A DNA stretch of 64,000 nucleotides, taken from positions 1-64,000 of the forward strand of contig JANXSE010000053.1 in assembly GCA_025356695.1 (NCBI GenBank), given 5' to 3'. The notes under the pieces were generated by a model. It saw nothing but the letters and a program-made list of their open reading frames with translations. It had not been told where the DNA came from and did not search any database. Shown here one piece after another: positions 9,316-18,220 of the stretch. Source of the stretch: Betaproteobacteria bacterium. GTDB lineage: Bacteria; Pseudomonadota; Gammaproteobacteria; Burkholderiales; SG8-41. Within the stretch, counting starts at the first letter, position 1. Each line of letters opens with the position of its first letter. A program made the translations under genes and the position numbers.

Positions 9316-10260
9316 ATGGAACTCAACGACATCTGTGTGATCGGCGGCGGCGGTTTTGTCGGACGCCATATCGTTCATCTGCTGGCTGCGCGCGGACTGC
9401 GCGTGCGCGTGCCGGCGCGCGATCGGGAGCTTGTCAAAGACCTGATCCTGCTGCCCACCGTCGACGTCGTCTATGCCGACGTGCACGACCCGGCGATGCT
9501 GGCCGAAGTGGTGGCGGGCGCCGGTGCGGTGATTAATCTCGTCGGCGTTCTGCACGACGGCCGCGGATCTGCCTCGTTCAACGAAGCGCATATCGAACTG
9601 ACGCGCAAGATCCTCGCCGCCTGCACGGCGCACGGCGTGAAGCGTTATCTGCACATGAGCGCGCTCGGGGCCGACAGCAACGGCCCGAGCCGTTATCAGC
9701 AGACCAAAGGCGCGGCCGAGGCGCTGGTGCGCGCGTCGCAACTGGAGTGGACGATCTTCCGCCCGTCGGTGATTTTCGGGCCGGACGACAGCTTCCTGAA
9801 CCTGTTCGCCAAGCTGCTGGCGTTGACGCCGGTGATGTTTCTGGCCAAAGCGGAGGCGCGTTTTCAGCCGGTGTACGTCGAAGACGTCGCCAGGGCGTTT
9901 TTGTTGTCCTTCGACGACCGCCGCAACATCGGCAAGAGCTTCGACCTGTGCGGCCCGCACGTCTATACATTGCGCGAACTCGTCGCCTTGACCGGCAAAC
10001 TGAGTGGCCACCCGCGGCCCATCATCGGGCTTGGCGATGCGCTGTCGTGTCTGCAGGCGTTCGCGCTGGAACTGCTGCCGGTGAAGCTGATGTCGCGTGA
10101 CAATATCGCCTCAATGACAGTGGACAACGTCAGCGCCGCGCCCTTTCCCTTCGGCATTCAACCCACCGCCATCGAAGGCGCCGCGCCGCTGTGGTTTGGT
10201 GACGCGACGCCGCGCGGGCGTTACCAGAATTACCGCTGCCACGCCGGGCGTTCACTCTGA
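9316..10260 (+). CDS. NAD(P)-binding atypical SDR, complex I NDUFA9-like
   Basis: Atypical short-chain dehydrogenase/reductase related to the complex I NDUFA9 subunit and to UDP-sugar epimerases; precise reaction unknown. The 314-residue protein opens with a Rossmann glycine motif, VIGGGGFVGRHI (residues 7-18), has the LHMSALGAD strand and SRYQQTKGAAE where the active-site Tyr-x3-Lys is displaced (YQQTK), followed by IFRPSVIFGP. The ATG at 9316 follows a GACAGG ribosome site. It lies 40 bp downstream of slt and 14 bp upstream of a GST gene, so the slt to cca run may be one transcript. Confidence 0.85.
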   Translation: MELNDICVIGGGGFVGRHIVHLLAARGLRVRVPARDRELVKDLILLPTVDVVYADVHDPAMLAEVVAGAGAVINLVGVLHDGRGSASFNEAHIELTRKILAACTAHGVKRYLHMSALGADSNGPSRYQQTKGAAEALVRASQLEWTIFRPSVIFGPDDSFLNLFAKLLALTPVMFLAKAEARFQPVYVEDVARAFLLSFDDRRNIGKSFDLCGPHVYTLRELVALTGKLSGHPRPIIGLGDALSCLQAFALELLPVKLMSRDNIASMTVDNVSAAPFPFGIQPTAIEGAAPLWFGDATPRGRYQNYRCHAGRSL

Positions 10261-10274
10261 CAACCGCCGCTTCC

Positions 10275-10928
10275 ATGGCGCAGTACACCCTCGTCATCGG
10301 CAACAAAGCCTATTCATCGTGGTCGATGCGGCCGTGGTTGCTGATGAAGCAGGCCGGGCTGGTGTTCGACGAGGTCCGCATACCGCTCTACCAGGAAGGC
10401 CACGATCGCAGGATCCGCGAGTACTCGCCGGCCGGTCGCGTGCCGGTACTCGTTGACGGCGCGGTGACGGTCTGGGATTCGCTGGCGATTTGCGAATATC
10501 TGGCCGAACGGCATGCGGAAAAAAATCTGTGGCCCGCCAACGCGGCTGCGCGCGCGCATGCGCGTGCGGTCAGCGCCGAAATGCATGCGGGGTTTGCCGC
10601 CCTGCGCAGCAATATGGGCATGAATGTGCGGCGTTCTTTTCCGGGTGTCGGTATGACCCCTGAGGTGGCAAAAGATATCGCACGTATCGAACAACTCTGG
10701 GGCGACTGCCTGCAACGCTACGGTGGGCCGTTTTTGTTCGGCGCGTTCGGCGTTGCCGACGCCATGTATGCGCCAGTGGCGACGCGTTTTCGCACCTATG
10801 CGGTTGGTCTGTCCGCTGCCGCGCAGCGTTATGCGGACATGTTGCTGGCGCTGCCCGCAATGGCCGAATGGTACGCGGCGGCGCATGCTGAAACCGAAGT
10901 GCTGCCGCAGTTCGAAGACCGGCGCTGA
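10275..10928 (+). CDS. Glutathione S-transferase family protein
   Basis: Cytosolic GST-like protein of 217 residues: an N-terminal thioredoxin-like domain (about 1-80) and an all-helical C-terminal domain. The N-terminal SSWSMRPW resembles the serine-containing glutathione site of zeta/YfcF-like GSTs, with the cis-proline loop in GRVPVLVDG and the glutathione gamma-glutamyl contact in DSLAICEYL. Substrate is not predictable. It is followed after 3 bp by cca, suggesting co-transcription. Confidence 0.9.
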   Translation: MAQYTLVIGNKAYSSWSMRPWLLMKQAGLVFDEVRIPLYQEGHDRRIREYSPAGRVPVLVDGAVTVWDSLAICEYLAERHAEKNLWPANAAARAHARAVSAEMHAGFAALRSNMGMNVRRSFPGVGMTPEVAKDIARIEQLWGDCLQRYGGPFLFGAFGVADAMYAPVATRFRTYAVGLSAAAQRYADMLLALPAMAEWYAAAHAETEVLPQFEDRR

Positions 10929-10931
10929 CGC

Positions 10932-12032
10932 ATGAAAATCTACGTGGTCGGCGGTGCAGTGCGCGATGAGTTGCTGGGTTTGCCGGTGGTGGATCGCGAT
11001 TACGTGGTGGTTGGCGCTACGCCCGACGAGATGACCGCGCTTGGTTACAAGGCGGTCGGCCGCGATTTTCCGGTCTTCCTGCATCCGCAGACGCACGAGG
11101 AATATGCGCTGGCGCGTACCGAGCGCAAGACTGCGCGCGGCTATCATGGCTTTGAATTTCACGCCGCCCCCGACGTTACGCTCGAACAGGATCTGGCACG
11201 GCGTGATCTGACGATCAACGCGATGGCGCGCGGCGAAGACGGCAAAATCGTTGATCCCTTCAACGGTACCGGCGATCTCAAGGCGCGCCTGTTCCGTCAC
11301 GTCGGCCCGGCGTTTGTCGAAGATCCGGTACGCATCCTGCGCGTGGCGCGTTTTGCTGCGCGTTTTGAATTCGGTATTGCGCCGGAGACGCTGGCCCTGA
11401 TGCGCGAGATGGTGGTGCGCGGCGAAGTCGATGCGCTGGTGGCCGAACGCGTGTGGCAGGAACTGGCGCGTGGTTTGATGGAGAAACGGCCGTCGCACAT
11501 GCTCGATGCACTCGAGGCCTGTGGTGCGCTGGCGATCGTCCTGCGCGAACTGGCGGGCGAATTTTCCGGGGAAGGCCTGGCTGCGCGCAAAAAGGTGCTT
11601 GATGCGGCGACACAAGCGGGGGCCGATCTGGCACAGCGCTTTGCCCTGCTGACGATGCATGCCGAAGGTGGCGCGCTGGCTGCGCTGTGTGAACGATTGC
11701 GGGTGCCGCAGGAGTGTGCAGACCTCGCGCTGCTGGCGGCGCGCCAGCGCGACAATGCAGCGCATGCCGCTGCGCTCGACGCGACGGCATTGCTGTCGTT
11801 GTTGCAGGCGGTTGACGCACTGCGCCGGCCGGAGCGTTTCGCGCAATGGCTGGCGGTGATTGAAATGGACGCATCTGCTGCCGTGCCGGGCGGGCAACGT
11901 TTGCGCGCAGCGCTGGCGGCGGCGCAGGCGGTCGATGCCGGTGCGATTGCAAAACGGCACAATGGTTCGGAGCAGATCCGCGCAGCGGTTGCCGCGGCGC
12001 GCATTGCGGCGATTGCCGCCGCGGTGCCTTAG
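10932..12032 (+). CDS. cca: CCA tRNA nucleotidyltransferase, without a recognisable HD motif
   Basis: Adds or repairs the 3' CCA end of tRNAs. The class II nucleotidyltransferase head is intact: GGAVRDELLG near residue 7, metal aspartates in DRDYVVVG, the ARTERK block and DLARRDLTINAMA. At 366 residues it is shorter than the usual beta/gammaproteobacterial multifunctional protein (about 410). In that family the C-terminal half carries an HD phosphohydrolase domain with an HDLGK-type motif; here the corresponding place appears to read RFALLTMHAEG and I find no HD pair. CCA addition should be kept, while 2',3'-cyclic phosphodiesterase and phosphatase activities are probably lost. The stop codon is built into a long hairpin. 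Confidence 0.93.
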   Translation: MKIYVVGGAVRDELLGLPVVDRDYVVVGATPDEMTALGYKAVGRDFPVFLHPQTHEEYALARTERKTARGYHGFEFHAAPDVTLEQDLARRDLTINAMARGEDGKIVDPFNGTGDLKARLFRHVGPAFVEDPVRILRVARFAARFEFGIAPETLALMREMVVRGEVDALVAERVWQELARGLMEKRPSHMLDALEACGALAIVLRELAGEFSGEGLAARKKVLDAATQAGADLAQRFALLTMHAEGGALAALCERLRVPQECADLALLAARQRDNAAHAAALDATALLSLLQAVDALRRPERFAQWLAVIEMDASAAVPGGQRLRAALAAAQAVDAGAIAKRHNGSEQIRAAVAAARIAAIAAAVP

Positions 12033-12084
12033 AGCCCATAACATAATGAAACACGCGCACGTGTTTCATTATGTTATGGGCTCT
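12031..12084. terminator. 54-bp perfect hairpin joining two convergent genes
   Basis: Two perfectly complementary 25-bp arms (12031-12055 and 12060-12084) flank a 4-nt CGCA loop. The left arm begins inside the cca stop codon, and the right arm ends at the first base (on the plus strand) of the ABC ATPase stop codon, so the hairpin fills the whole gap between the convergent genes. It very likely acts as a bidirectional transcription terminator. It is odd in being AT-rich in the middle of the arms in a GC-rich genome and in lacking a clear T-run. Confidence 0.8.
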
Positions 12085-12788
12085 TAGAGTCGGGCCGCCT
12101 GTGGCGCGTCGGCAACGATGGTGCCGTCGCGCATTTCAATCACACGGTCGCAGCGTGCGGCCAGCCGCGGATCGTGGGTGACGATCAGAAACGCCGTGCC
12201 CTGTGTTTTGTTGATGTCGCGCATCAGCGCGAACACCTCGTCGGCACTGTGCGTGTCGAGATTGCCGGTCGGTTCGTCGGCCAGCACGAGTTGCGGCGAC
12301 AGTGCCAGTGCGCGCGCGATGGCGACGCGCTGCTGCATGCCGCCGGACAATTGATTGGGCGGTTTGTGCATGGCATCGGCAAGGCCGACTGCGGTGAGCA
12401 AGCGGATCGCCGTTGCGCGCACATCACGGGTGATTTCACCATGTAGCATCAAGCCCGGCAGCATCACGTTTTCGAGCGCTGAAAACGCCGGCAGCAGGTG
12501 GTGAAACTGGAAAACGAAGCCCAGTGTTTCGAGCCGCGCACGCGTGCGCGTGTTGTCATCGGCTTCCTGGATCGCCTTGCCGTTGAGCCGGTACGAACCG
12601 CCCGAAGGTTTTTCCAGCAACCCGATCAGATTGAGCAGCGTGCTTTTGCCCGAACCCGATGGCCCGATCAGACAGGCAAACTCGCCGTGCTGGATGGCAA
12701 AACCGATGCCGTGCAGTACTTCGTTGGCGATCGCTGTGCCTTCGTTATACGTTTTGCGAATGCCCGCAAGTTCGATGACGGCACTCAT
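12084..12788 (-). CDS. ABC transporter ATP-binding protein, LolD/MacB type
   Basis: Cytoplasmic ATPase of 234 residues for the adjacent permease. It contains Walker A (GPSGSGKST), the Q-loop FQFHHLLP, the signature LSGGMQQR, Walker B (LVLADEP) and the H-loop (IVTHD). The FQxHHLLPxFxxLEN region matches the LolD/MacB family that powers FtsX-like permeases. The ATG at 12788 overlaps the permease stop by 4 bp, indicating translational coupling; the longer frame to 12905 is shadow sequence inside the permease gene. As the neighbours are a FtsX-like permease and a membrane-fusion protein, it is more likely a MacAB/DevBCA-like exporter than the lipoprotein-sorting LolCDE. Confidence 0.92.
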   Translation of the reverse strand: MSAVIELAGIRKTYNEGTAIANEVLHGIGFAIQHGEFACLIGPSGSGKSTLLNLIGLLEKPSGGSYRLNGKAIQEADDNTRTRARLETLGFVFQFHHLLPAFSALENVMLPGLMLHGEITRDVRATAIRLLTAVGLADAMHKPPNQLSGGMQQRVAIARALALSPQLVLADEPTGNLDTHSADEVFALMRDINKTQGTAFLIVTHDPRLAARCDRVIEMRDGTIVADAPQAARL

Positions 12789-13993
12789 ATGCGGATCGCC
12801 TGCGCCGGATCGAGGCGTGCCGCGCGGCGCGCCGGCATGATGGCGGCAGCGAGGCCCAGCACGCTGGCGCCCAGCAAGGTGAACAGATACAAGGTCCCGT
12901 TCCATTGGGCCGCGAACAGCTGCGTGCCGTCTTCGGCGCGCACGAACTGGCTCATCACCGCGGTCAGGGTATAGCCGCCGATGCAGCCGAGCACTGCACC
13001 GACCAGACCGATCAGTGCGCCCTGCAGCAGAAACACGCGGAGGATGCGCGCGCGCGGCGCACCGATTGCGCGCAGGATGCCGATTTCTCGCGTCTTCTGT
13101 ACCACTGACACCACCAGCACGCTGGCGACACCGATGGCGACCACCAGCGCAAGGAAGAACCGGATCAGCAATGTCATGATGGTCTGATTGCCGAGTGCGG
13201 TGCGCAGCTGCGGATTGGCGCGCATCCAGCTCTCGACTTCGTGCGGCGTGGTTTCCTGCAACTGTTGCGCGAGTCTGTCGGCACCGAAAAGATCATCGAC
13301 GGAAAGTTCAAGGCTGGAAATGCCGCCGGGCAGGTCGAGCAGCGCCTGCGCTGTCGGCAGACTGACGTATGCAAAGGCGCGGTTGTGCGTGCGCTGGCCG
13401 AGATCGTAGATGGCGCGGATCTGGTAGACGTCGCCGGGTGACGTCGGCGTTGAAAGCCTGACCTTGTCGCCGACACCGACGCCGAGGTCGCGCGCCAGAT
13501 CGGTGCCGATGATGGTGTCGCCCGGACTCAGGCGGTATTCGCCGGCGACGATCTTTTCATTGAAGCGCGTCACCGCGGCATAGAGTTCGGGCACCATGCC
13601 GGTGACGGTCACCGACTTGTTGGTGTCGCCGCGCGTGATCAATCCGGGGCCGGCGGCAATTGGCGAGACCGCGCGTATGCCCGGCGTGTTCTCAAGCCGC
13701 TGGCGCAGCGGTTGCCACTGGTCGACCGAACGCAGTCGTTGCACGCGCGCCTGCACCTGCGGCAGAGCATCGCTGCCCTCGCGCAGCGGCCGCGCCACTT
13801 CTTCGGCGGGACGCACGATGATGTTGGCCTGCACGCCAAGCGTGCGGCGGATCAGGTCGGCCTGCAGATCGCCGAGAAAACCGGTCATGAAAACGATGAC
13901 TGAAATGCCGGCGGCGGCGCCGGCGACGATCATCAGCGTTTGCAGACCGCCTTCGCGCAGGAAACGTACCGCGACCGTCCACTCGAAGCGCAT
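12785..13993 (-). CDS. ABC transporter permease, FtsX/MacB type
   Basis: Inner-membrane permease of 402 residues with the type VII ABC layout: one N-terminal membrane helix (about 18-42, after MRFEWTVAVRFLREG), a large periplasmic domain (about 45-270), and three C-terminal helices (about 275-300, 325-355, 370-390). The cytoplasmic coupling segment reads KTREIGILRAIGAPRARI, a hallmark of FtsX-family permeases, and the end has the PARRAARLDPAQAIR box. It lies between the membrane-fusion protein (8-bp gap) and the ATPase (4-bp overlap). Substrate unknown. Confidence 0.9.
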   Translation of the reverse strand: MRFEWTVAVRFLREGGLQTLMIVAGAAAGISVIVFMTGFLGDLQADLIRRTLGVQANIIVRPAEEVARPLREGSDALPQVQARVQRLRSVDQWQPLRQRLENTPGIRAVSPIAAGPGLITRGDTNKSVTVTGMVPELYAAVTRFNEKIVAGEYRLSPGDTIIGTDLARDLGVGVGDKVRLSTPTSPGDVYQIRAIYDLGQRTHNRAFAYVSLPTAQALLDLPGGISSLELSVDDLFGADRLAQQLQETTPHEVESWMRANPQLRTALGNQTIMTLLIRFFLALVVAIGVASVLVVSVVQKTREIGILRAIGAPRARILRVFLLQGALIGLVGAVLGCIGGYTLTAVMSQFVRAEDGTQLFAAQWNGTLYLFTLLGASVLGLAAAIMPARRAARLDPAQAIRI

Positions 13994-14001
13994 GGCGAGG
14001 G

Positions 14002-15204
14002 TCAGGGGCGCGCGCGCGGGCGCACGCCGGTGCCGTCGGCGATGCCGCGGGTCAGCACCAGGCGGTCGCCGGCGGCCACACCGGAGACGATTTCGAAGCG
14101 GCTGCTGCCGCGCACCCCGGTTTCGATGCGCGCCGATTGCACGCGGCCATCGCGCACGACCTGCACGCTGTGCTCGTTGCCGCTTTCGCGCAGGGCGTCA
14201 AGCGGGGCGGTCAGCGCGCGGTCCTTGCGCGCAATGCCGATGTCGATCGACACCGTCATGTCGGCGCGCAGATAGTCGGGCGGTTCGGCCACACGGAAGC
14301 GCGCCTCGACCGAACCGCGCGCGACATCGACGCCGGGGCTGATGTAATAAAGCTTCGCTGCGAAGTTGCGGTCGGGAAACGCTTCGCTGGAGGCGCGTGC
14401 CGCCTGGTCAATTTTGAGATAGGGCAGGTTCTTTTCATCGATCTGCGCGGTCAGCCGTGTTTCGCCGCGCGAGTTGACCACCAGCAGGCGCTTGCCGGGG
14501 CTGACGATGTCGCCGGGCTCGACCGCACGCACGAGGACGGTACCGGCGACCGAGGCGCGTATCGTGGTTTGCGCAAGTTTCGATGTGGCGAGTTGGCGTG
14601 CCGCGCGCGCCTCCTGCAGTTTGACCGCGATTTCGCGCGCCTGTACGCCGCTGGCACCCTGCGCGCGCGCACCGGTGCGCGCGGCGGCGAGCTGGCTCTT
14701 CGCGATCTGCAACTGGCGGTCCTGCTCCTGCAGGCGCGAATCGCTGATGAAGCCCTTGTCGCGCAAATCGCGGTAGCGTTTGAATTCGGTTTCGGCGAAT
14801 TTGAATTGCGCTTCTGCCTGTTCGACGTTGTCGGCTGCCTGCGGCAGTGTGAGTTCGCGCACGCCGGCATCGCGCGCGGCGGCACCCGCTTCGGCCGCCG
14901 CGGCCTGCGCCAGCGCCGCCTGCAGTTCTTCCGCTTCAAGTTGTATCAAGGGCTGGCCCGGTTCGACGAGGGCGCCTTCTTCAACCAGCACTTTGACGAC
15001 GCGGCCCGTGATGACCGAACCGATCTCGACGCGGTTGGGTGCCTGCACGCGCCCGCTGACAACGATCGATTGTTCGATCGGGCCTTCCTGTACGGCGGCG
15101 ATCTCGACCACCGGCCCGCGCAGTTTCTGCATGCCGAAAAAGGCAGCGCCCGCCAGTGCCAGCACAAACAGCAGTCGCTTCAGATAGTTTTTCAGCCAGG
15201 CCAT
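14002..15204 (-). CDS. HlyD-family periplasmic membrane-fusion protein
   Basis: Adaptor subunit of 400 residues that links the ABC permease with the outer membrane. One N-terminal membrane anchor (about 8-25), a biotinyl-lipoyl-like half (VSGRVQAPNRVEIGSVI, residues about 50-65), a long alanine/glutamine-rich coiled-coil hairpin (about 95-215), the second lipoyl half (TIRASVAGTVLVRAV) and a beta-barrel to the C-terminus. This is the MacA/DevB order. No outer-membrane channel gene is adjacent, so it may recruit a TolC-like protein encoded elsewhere. First gene of the three-gene export operon. Confidence 0.9.
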   Translation of the reverse strand: MAWLKNYLKRLLFVLALAGAAFFGMQKLRGPVVEIAAVQEGPIEQSIVVSGRVQAPNRVEIGSVITGRVVKVLVEEGALVEPGQPLIQLEAEELQAALAQAAAAEAGAAARDAGVRELTLPQAADNVEQAEAQFKFAETEFKRYRDLRDKGFISDSRLQEQDRQLQIAKSQLAAARTGARAQGASGVQAREIAVKLQEARAARQLATSKLAQTTIRASVAGTVLVRAVEPGDIVSPGKRLLVVNSRGETRLTAQIDEKNLPYLKIDQAARASSEAFPDRNFAAKLYYISPGVDVARGSVEARFRVAEPPDYLRADMTVSIDIGIARKDRALTAPLDALRESGNEHSVQVVRDGRVQSARIETGVRGSSRFEIVSGVAAGDRLVLTRGIADGTGVRPRARP

Positions 15205-15286
15205 GATTGAAATTTGGCAGTCGAACAGGCGGTCATTCTAGCGCAGGCCTTTGCCGTGGCTTTAACCGAGGTCAAATTCCCCGCGC

Positions 15287-16462
15287 TTAAAGGCCGTGAC
15301 AGCGGTCGCCGCGCACGAAACCGGTCAAGGCGCCGTCGAAGCCGCGGCCGAAGGCAAAGACCTTGAACAACTCGCCCATTTCGGCCGGGCTCATCAAGGT
15401 CTGGGCCTGCGCCGCCAAAGGCAGATAGGCCGCGGTATCTTCTGCCGGTGTGGCAGCCATCAGATCGGTGATGCCGCAGTTGATCAGAAACTGCGCCTGA
15501 CCGGTGTAGCCGAATACCTCGCTGCCGCCGGCGATTGCCGCGTCGGCGATGGCGCTGAAATCGACGTGCGTAGTGATGTCCTGCAGGCCGACCAGACACA
15601 GCGGATCGGCGTGTGCGTGGTGGCGGTAGTGACACATCAGCGTGCCGCCGCTGCGTTGCGGATGATAGTACTCGCGCTGCGGAAAGCCGTAATCGATGAG
15701 GAGTGCGGCGCCGCGCCGCAGCGACGCGGACAACGTTTGCACGAAGGCGCGCGCCGCCAGCGAAATTTCGCTGGTCAGCCCCGGCACCAGCGGCAGCGTC
15801 TGCGCCGCTTCAAGCACGGCGCCGGTGGCCGCGCGCGGCTGCCAGACGAAACCGTCGTCAGCAGAGTTCGTCACGCCGACCTCGTCGATGCCGTCGTTGC
15901 GCGCGGTAATGATGTGCGCGGGCATGGCGTCCAGTACTTCGTTGGCGATCACCAGCGCTTCAATCGACGCCGGCATCGCGTCGAGCCAGCTCACGCGCGA
16001 GGCGATCTGTGGTGCTTCGCGCGCCAGCAGCATCTGCTGCCGCGCACGCAGATCGGCGCTGGTTTCGAGGATGCAATAACGCTGCGGCAGGCAATCGAGT
16101 TCGGCCAGCGCGCGCAACAGGTCGCGCGCGAGGCGGCCGCTGCCGGCACCGTATTCGATGATCTCGCCGATGCCGCTGCGCAGGATCTGCGCTGCCTGCC
16201 GTGCCAGCGTGCTGCCGAACAGCGGGCCGAGTTCCGGGGCGGTGACGAAATCGCCCTCGCTGCCGAATTTGTGCATGCCGGCGCTGTAATAACCGAGGCC
16301 CGGTGCGTGCAGGGCAAGATCCATGTAACGCGCGAAGCTGATCCAGCCGCCGGCGTCGTCTATCGTTTGGCGGATCAGGGCGCCCAGGCGGCTGCTATGC
16401 GCGGCGGCATCCGCAGCGGGCGCGGGCAGATGGGAGAGATGGTCTGGCAACAAGCGGTGCAT
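15287..16462 (-). CDS. SAM-dependent methyltransferase, MidA/NDUFAF7 family
   Basis: Class I methyltransferase of the MidA family, whose mitochondrial member NDUFAF7 methylates an arginine in a complex I subunit; the bacterial substrate is not established. The 391-residue protein shows the family's GWISFARYMDLALHAPGLGYY entry region (residues about 39-59), EGDFVTAPELGPLFG, the SAM loop EYGAGSGRLARDLL and IANEVLDAMPAH. It is divergent from the pteridine reductase-like gene, with start codons only about 40 bp apart. That adjacency, with ttcA next, recurs in betaproteobacteria to my knowledge. Confidence 0.88.
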   Translation of the reverse strand: MHRLLPDHLSHLPAPAADAAAHSSRLGALIRQTIDDAGGWISFARYMDLALHAPGLGYYSAGMHKFGSEGDFVTAPELGPLFGSTLARQAAQILRSGIGEIIEYGAGSGRLARDLLRALAELDCLPQRYCILETSADLRARQQMLLAREAPQIASRVSWLDAMPASIEALVIANEVLDAMPAHIITARNDGIDEVGVTNSADDGFVWQPRAATGAVLEAAQTLPLVPGLTSEISLAARAFVQTLSASLRRGAALLIDYGFPQREYYHPQRSGGTLMCHYRHHAHADPLCLVGLQDITTHVDFSAIADAAIAGGSEVFGYTGQAQFLINCGITDLMAATPAEDTAAYLPLAAQAQTLMSPAEMGELFKVFAFGRGFDGALTGFVRGDRCHGL

Positions 16463-16503
16463 CTTCCATGAATGGGCTAAAATTCACAAGTACGGTTGAA
16501 TGC

Positions 16504-17256
16504 ATGGACGAAACTCTCACGGGCAAGGTGGTATTGGTTACCGGCGGCGCCAAACGCGTCGGTGCGGCGATCTGCCGCCTGTTGCATGCGCGCGGTGCCA
16601 GTGTGATGTTGCATCACCGTGCCTCGGTGAAAGAGGCGCGCGAGCTGCAGTTTGAACTGAATGCGAAGCGCGCCGACTCGGTGGCGCTGATCCAGGCCGA
16701 TTTGCTGAACGGCGCAAGCCTGCCCGATCTGGTGAAAACGACGCTGGGCCGTTTCGAGCGCCTCGACATCCTGATCAACAACGCGTCAAGTTTTTTTCCG
16801 ACCGCGATCGGCGAGATCACCGAAAAATCCTGGGACGATCTGGTCGGCACCAACCTCAAGGCGCCGTTGTTCCTGTCACAGGCCGCAGCGCCCGAGTTGC
16901 GCAAGCGCCACGGCTGTATCGTCAACATCATTGATATCCACGCTGAATTTCCGATGAAGAACTACGTCGTCTACACCGTCGCCAAGGGCGGCCTCCTGGC
17001 GCTGACGCGGTCTCTGGCGCGCGAACTCGGCCCGGAAGTGCGCGTCAACGGCGTGGCGCCCGGCACGATCTTGTGGCCTGAGGGTGAGGAGTGGGGCGAC
17101 GAATTGTCGCGTCAGCGCATCGTTAATCAGACGGCACTCAAACGCATTGGCGAGCCGGACGATATTGCCAAGGCGGTTGATTATCTGGTATCGGCGGCGC
17201 CCTATGTGACGGGGCAGGTGATCTCGGTTGACGGCGGGCGGAGCATCGCGTTATGA
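16504..17256 (+). CDS. SDR-family pteridine reductase-like oxidoreductase
   Basis: Classical short-chain dehydrogenase of 250 residues, most like pteridine/dihydromonapterin reductases (PTR1/FolM). The nucleotide-binding motif is TGGAKRVG (residues about 14-21), where the arginine fits the pteridine reductase signature TGxxxRxG. NNAS follows at the end of strand 4, and the catalytic pair is Y-x3-K in YTVAKGGL. The product would reduce pterins for folate or related cofactors, using NADPH; this is inferred from family only. The ATG at 16504 gives the normal SDR N-terminus. It overlaps ttcA by 4 bp. Confidence 0.87.
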   Translation: MDETLTGKVVLVTGGAKRVGAAICRLLHARGASVMLHHRASVKEARELQFELNAKRADSVALIQADLLNGASLPDLVKTTLGRFERLDILINNASSFFPTAIGEITEKSWDDLVGTNLKAPLFLSQAAAPELRKRHGCIVNIIDIHAEFPMKNYVVYTVAKGGLLALTRSLARELGPEVRVNGVAPGTILWPEGEEWGDELSRQRIVNQTALKRIGEPDDIAKAVDYLVSAAPYVTGQVISVDGGRSIAL

Positions 17257-18140
17257 ACGCCCCGGATAGCGATCGTAATCTCGGTCAGAAGGAAATCTAC
17301 GAATCGAACAAGCTGGCCAAGCGTTTGCGCCGGCTGGTCGGTTCGGCGATCGGCGATTTCGCGATGATAGAAGCCGGCGATCGCATCATGGTTTGCCTGT
17401 CCGGCGGCAAGGACAGTTACGCCATGCTCGACGTGCTGATGCGCCTGCGCGAAAAGGCGCCGGTGCCGTTCGAGCTGTTTGCGGTGAATCTCGATCAACG
17501 TCATCCCGGGTATCCCGAGCATATTCTGCCGGCCTACCTCGACGGACTCGGTGTGCCGTACCGCATCGAGGTGCAGGACACCTACTCGACCGTTAAACGC
17601 GTGATCGCCGAAGGCAAGACCATGTGCGGACTGTGTTCGCGCCTGCGCCGCGGCATTCTCTACCGCGTCGCCGATGAAATCGGCGCGACCAAAATCGCGC
17701 TCGGCCACCATCGCGACGATATTCTCGAAACGTTTTTTCTGAATTTATTTTTTGCCGGCAAGGTCAAGGCGATGCCGCCGAAGCTGGTTTCCGACGACGG
17801 CAGGCACGTGGTGATCCGGCCGCTCGCCTACGTCAAGGAAGAGGACCTCATCGCGTATGCGGACCTCAAGCAGTTTCCAATCATTCCCTGCGATCTCTGC
17901 GGCTCGCAGCCGACACTGCAACGCAAGGTCATCAAGGGCATGCTGCGCGATTGGGAAAAGAAGTATCCGGGGCGGGTCGAGAACACCTTCAATGCGCTGG
18001 CCGACGTGCGCCCCTCGCACCTGATGGATCGCAAACTATTCGATTTTGCCGGCGTCAAGGCGACCGGCGAAACCCCGGTTGATGGCGACAAAGCCTTTGA
18101 TCGGGAAGACGAATTCAGTCTTTTCTCGAATCCAGAGTAG
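17253..18140 (+). CDS. ttcA: tRNA 2-thiocytidine(32) synthetase TtcA
   Basis: Thiolates cytidine 32 in the tRNA anticodon loop with ATP and an iron-sulfur cluster. The 295-residue protein has the PP-loop SGGKDS (residues about 50-55), the first CxxC in [11 protein letters not shown] and the second in IPCDLCGSQ; these cysteines hold the cluster. [11 protein letters not shown] is a further TtcA-specific block. Length matches the family. The ATG lies in the stop region of the preceding gene (4-bp overlap), so the two are translationally coupled. Confidence 0.96.
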   Translation: MNAPDSDRNLGQKEIYESNKLAKRLRRLVGSAIGDFAMIEAGDRIMVCLSGGKDSYAMLDVLMRLREKAPVPFELFAVNLDQRHPGYPEHILPAYLDGLGVPYRIEVQDTYSTVKRVIAEGKTMCGLCSRLRRGILYRVADEIGATKIALGHHRDDILETFFLNLFFAGKVKAMPPKLVSDDGRHVVIRPLAYVKEEDLIAYADLKQFPIIPCDLCGSQPTLQRKVIKGMLRDWEKKYPGRVENTFNALADVRPSHLMDRKLFDFAGVKATGETPVDGDKAFDREDEFSLFSNPE

Positions 18141-18148
18141 GCGCTAAC

Positions 18149-18220
18149 TCTATTAATAGAAGTCAATTTCGGCAACCATAATTTGTCAAAATGATTTTGA
18201 CATGGCAAAATACTGCCATG
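18149..18220 (+). promoter_or_regulatory. Cluster of three palindromes upstream of the HTH-aminotransferase gene
   Basis: Within 72 bp there are three inverted repeats: a perfect 12-mer TCTATTAATAGA (18149-18160); TGTCAAAA-TGA-TTTTGACA (18184-18202), two perfect 8-bp arms; and CATGGCA-AAATAC-TGCCATG (18201-18220), two perfect 7-bp arms overlapping the first candidate start codon at 18218. The middle repeat also contains TTGTCA and TTGACA hexamers usable as -35 elements. The stretch is much more AT-rich than its surroundings. The likely reading is an operator region, perhaps bound by the HTH segment encoded immediately downstream. Confidence 0.6.
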
